Below, piece after piece: positions 5,830 through 7,540 of a stretch of 7,540 nt of DNA. The DNA is from CAZNKU01 sp964573775 (lineage in GTDB: Bacteria; Bacillota; Clostridia; Monoglobales; Firm-18), in the NCBI GenBank assembly GCA_964573775.1, contig CAZNKU010000060.1:1-7540 (forward strand), given 5' to 3'. How positions within the stretch are numbered: position 1 is the stretch's first letter; each line of letters starts with the position of its first letter. Under the pieces are notes generated by a model. The model did not search any database and was not told where the DNA came from. It saw only the letters and a list, made by a program, of their open reading frames with translations. The translations under genes were made by a program, and so were the position numbers.

Positions 5830-7251
5830 ATGAAAACTGTACAAGACATTATTGCCATGATTAAAGAGCATGACATTAAAATGGTAGACTTTAAGATGGT
5901 GGACATCAACGGTCAGTACCGTCATGTTACAATTCCTGCAAAGAACTTTTCCGAAAAGACTATGAAAAACGGTATAGGCTTCGATGCTTCAAACTACGGC
6001 TATGCTGTGGTTGAAAAAAGCGATATGGTATTTATACCTGACCCAGATACTGCAGTTATTGACCCCTTCTGTGAAATACCTACTTTGTCAATGACAGGTA
6101 ATGCAATGATTATTGACAGCCCTGAAAACAGACCTTTGGCACAGTATCCCCGAAACATTGTACTTGCGGCGGAAAAATATCTTAAAGACAGCGGCATTGC
6201 AGACACAATGCTCATTCTTCCTGAATTTGAATTTTATCTTTTCGATAATGTGGGCTGGGAGGTTAAGCCCGAATCTATCGGTATGACTTTAGATGCTAAC
6301 CAGGCACACTGGAACAGTGCTGTTGACGGTCTTGGCAATGTGGTTGCAAAGCAGAAGAACTATCATATTGCTAAACCCTTCGACGTTTCTTACGAGGCAC
6401 GCAGTGAAATGTGTATGTTAATAGACGATGCAGGCATTGCTCTTAACTACCATCACCCCGAGGTTGGTGCAGGCGGTCAGTTTGAAATCGAACCTGAGCT
6501 TGGTCAGATGTCTAAAATGGCAGACGCTACAATGATGATTAAATACATCATCCACAACACTGCAAGAAAGAACGGTATGTCCGCAACATTTATGCCAAAG
6601 CCTGTTATGGGTGAAGCAGGTAACGGTATGCACGTACATATGCTTCTTTTAAAAGACGGCCAGCCTGTGTTCTCCGACGATAACGGCTATTCTAATTTGA
6701 GTAAGGAAGCACATTGGTTTATGGGCGGACTTTTGAAGCACATAGCATCACTTTGTGCTCTTACAAATCCAAGCACTAACTCATTTAAGCGTCTTGTGCC
6801 TGGATTTGAAGCTCCGGTTACAGTGGGCTATGCAACTTCAAACAGAAGTGCGGTTATCCGTATTCCTGCATATGCAAAGGCACCAGAACTAAGACGTTTC
6901 GAGCTTAGAAACCCTGATGCTACATGTAACCCATACTTCTGCTATGCGGCAATTTTAATGGCAGGTATTGACGGTATCAAAAATCAAATAGACCCGCACG
7001 CAAACGGCTGGGGACCATATGATATGAATCTGTTCCACTTAAGTGATGAAGAAAAGGCAAAGCTTAAACACCTTCCAACATCACTTGACCAGGCGTTGGA
7101 TGCTCTGGAGGCAGATCACGACTACTTAACAGCAGGCGGAGTATTTCCTGAAGAATTACTTAAAAACTTTATTGCTACAAAGCGTGACGAATGCCGTCAG
7201 CTTGCGGCTATTCCACACCCTGCAGAATTTGATAAATATTATAATTTGTAA
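5830..7251 (+). CDS. glnA: Glutamine synthetase, type I (GSI, beta-like C-terminus)
   Basis: GlnA makes glutamine from glutamate, ammonia and ATP as a cytosolic dodecamer, the main entry of ammonium into metabolism. The 473-residue product is full length for GSI. Visible active-site elements: FDASNYG with the ammonium-site aspartate D52, PEFEFYLFD (E132, E134), EVGAGGQFEI (E211, E219), GNGMHVHM (H268), NPSTNSFKRLVPGFEAPV (R321, E327), NRSAVIRIP (R339, R344) and the C-terminal IPHPAEFDKYYNL. The tail, with the GGVF segment, resembles the adenylylated GSI-beta class, but the NLYDLP adenylylation site reads NLFHLS (400-405), with F402 where the modified tyrosine would be. Modification by GlnE there is therefore not possible. 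AGGAG (5817-5821), 8 bases upstream, supports the ATG. The gene has its own promoter and strong terminator, so it is monocistronic. Confidence 0.96.
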   Translation: MKTVQDIIAMIKEHDIKMVDFKMVDINGQYRHVTIPAKNFSEKTMKNGIGFDASNYGYAVVEKSDMVFIPDPDTAVIDPFCEIPTLSMTGNAMIIDSPENRPLAQYPRNIVLAAEKYLKDSGIADTMLILPEFEFYLFDNVGWEVKPESIGMTLDANQAHWNSAVDGLGNVVAKQKNYHIAKPFDVSYEARSEMCMLIDDAGIALNYHHPEVGAGGQFEIEPELGQMSKMADATMMIKYIIHNTARKNGMSATFMPKPVMGEAGNGMHVHMLLLKDGQPVFSDDNGYSNLSKEAHWFMGGLLKHIASLCALTNPSTNSFKRLVPGFEAPVTVGYATSNRSAVIRIPAYAKAPELRRFELRNPDATCNPYFCYAAILMAGIDGIKNQIDPHANGWGPYDMNLFHLSDEEKAKLKHLPTSLDQALDALEADHDYLTAGGVFPEELLKNFIATKRDECRQLAAIPHPAEFDKYYNL

Positions 7252-7258
7252 TTTTAAG

Positions 7259-7287
7259 TCGGCTCAGGAAACTGAGCCGATTTTTTT
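7259..7287 (+). terminator. Strong intrinsic terminator of glnA
   Basis: TCGGCTCAG (7259-7267) and CTGAGCCGA (7272-7280) form a perfect 9 bp GC-rich stem closed by a GAAA tetraloop, followed by seven T (7281-7287). It begins 8 bases after the glnA stop. Confidence 0.95.
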
Positions 7288-7306
7288 GTAATTAATAGCC
7301 CTTTAT

Positions 7307-7333
7307 ATTCATATAATCAAATAGAATATGAAT
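7307..7333 (+). promoter_or_regulatory. Inverted repeat and putative -10 region upstream of the spoIIID remnant
   Basis: ATTCATAT (7307-7314) and ATATGAAT (7326-7333) are perfect 8-base inverted repeats with an 11-base spacer. The left arm overlaps CATATAAT (7310-7317), which contains a consensus TATAAT and also resembles the CATACAAT-like -10 of sporulation sigma-E promoters, the expected driver of spoIIID. The -35 region (TAATTAAT, about 7289-7296) is unconvincing for either class. A promoter here is likely, but its sigma factor cannot be decided. Confidence 0.35.
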
Positions 7334-7355
7334 GGATACGGAGGGCATACTGACT

Positions 7356-7508
7356 ATGGATATTGAGGAAAGGACAATTAACATAGGTCACTACATTATA
7401 GATAAAAAGGCCACCGTAAGGTCTGCGGCAAAATACTTTGGGGTTTCTAAATCTACCGTACATACAGTGAGAGTAACATAGAAACTTTTTATATCGAAGT
7501 GGCGTAAA
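7356..7508 (+). pseudogene. spoIIID: Decayed/truncated SpoIIID sporulation regulator
   Basis: SpoIIID is a small (about 80-95 residue) DNA-binding protein that controls mother-cell genes during endospore formation. From the ATG at 7356, with GGAGGG (7340-7345) 10 bases upstream, 41 codons run to TAG at 7479. The translation has the SpoIIID N-terminus: IEERTINIGHYIIDKKATVR, then the helix-turn-helix SAAKYFGVSKSTVH (about 23-36). The family continues KDVTEKL...EVRK. Here the frame gives TVRVT, stop, KL, so the stop falls at the position of the expected glutamate. GAAGTG-G-CGTAAA (7496-7508) would read EVRK if one extra G were removed, suggesting a frameshift and a small deletion. The basic C-terminal region is absent and a terminator follows at once. 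It is most likely a pseudogene. A functional 41-residue helix-turn-helix peptide is the alternative. Confidence 0.6.
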
Positions 7509-7540
7509 ACCCTTGTGAGATACATTCTTACAAGGGTTTT
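7506..7540 (+). terminator. Strong palindromic terminator at the window edge
   Basis: Bases 7506-7519 and 7527-7540 form a 14-position stem (one G·T pair) around a seven-base loop. The outer arms are AAAACCC and GGGTTTT, so the structure can end transcription from either strand. Whether the T-tract is longer cannot be seen because the window stops here. It closes the spoIIID remnant and may also serve a convergent gene beyond the edge. Confidence 0.8.

Noticed and set aside
5689..5925. Minus-strand frame of 78 codons over the glnA promoter and 5' end
   Set aside because: It covers the glnA promoter, ribosome site and N-terminus. Its Phe/Leu/His-rich composition is typical of reversed AT-rich DNA.

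Overview
This AT-rich 7.5 kb window has clostridial-type codon use and GGAGG-type ribosome sites. It carries a decayed copy of the sporulation regulator gene spoIIID and most resembles a chromosomal segment of an anaerobic Clostridia member, perhaps the Oscillospiraceae/Ruminococcaceae. That placement is inferred from gene content, not from a search. All genes lie on the + strand. I see no mobile element, CRISPR array, tRNA or rRNA.

Layout. (1) 1-1889: the 3' end of argG (argininosuccinate synthase) and complete argH (argininosuccinate lyase), the last two steps of arginine synthesis, separated by a short hairpin. (2) 1931-3711: a glycerophosphodiester phosphodiesterase, a decayed stub that reads like the C-terminal end of the glycerol-3-phosphate antiterminator GlpP, and a HAD-IIA (NagD-like) phosphatase. 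Together they suggest a glycerophosphodiester/glycerol-phosphate salvage cluster, transcribed with or just behind argH and closed by a weak terminator. (3) 3764-4313: a stand-alone GtrA-family membrane protein with a perfect-consensus sigma-70 promoter and a strong terminator. (4) 4358-5665: an FAD-dependent oxidoreductase fused to a C-terminal Rieske [2Fe-2S] domain, preceded by a hairpin that overlaps its ribosome-binding site. (5) 5765-7287: a monocistronic type I glutamine synthetase with its own promoter and a strong terminator; the position matching the GSI-beta adenylylation tyrosine is phenylalanine. (6) 7288-7540: a remnant of spoIIID with an intact helix-turn-helix, then a premature stop and a probable frameshift, closed by a strong palindromic terminator at the window edge.

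Functionally this is mostly nitrogen and amino-acid housekeeping (argGH, glnA) with a lipid headgroup salvage module. I see no convincing new multi-gene system. The most informative observations are the two gene remnants (glpP, spoIIID), the glycerol-phosphate context they give to the HAD phosphatase, the altered adenylylation site in glutamine synthetase, and the hairpin at the Rieske oxidoreductase ribosome site.
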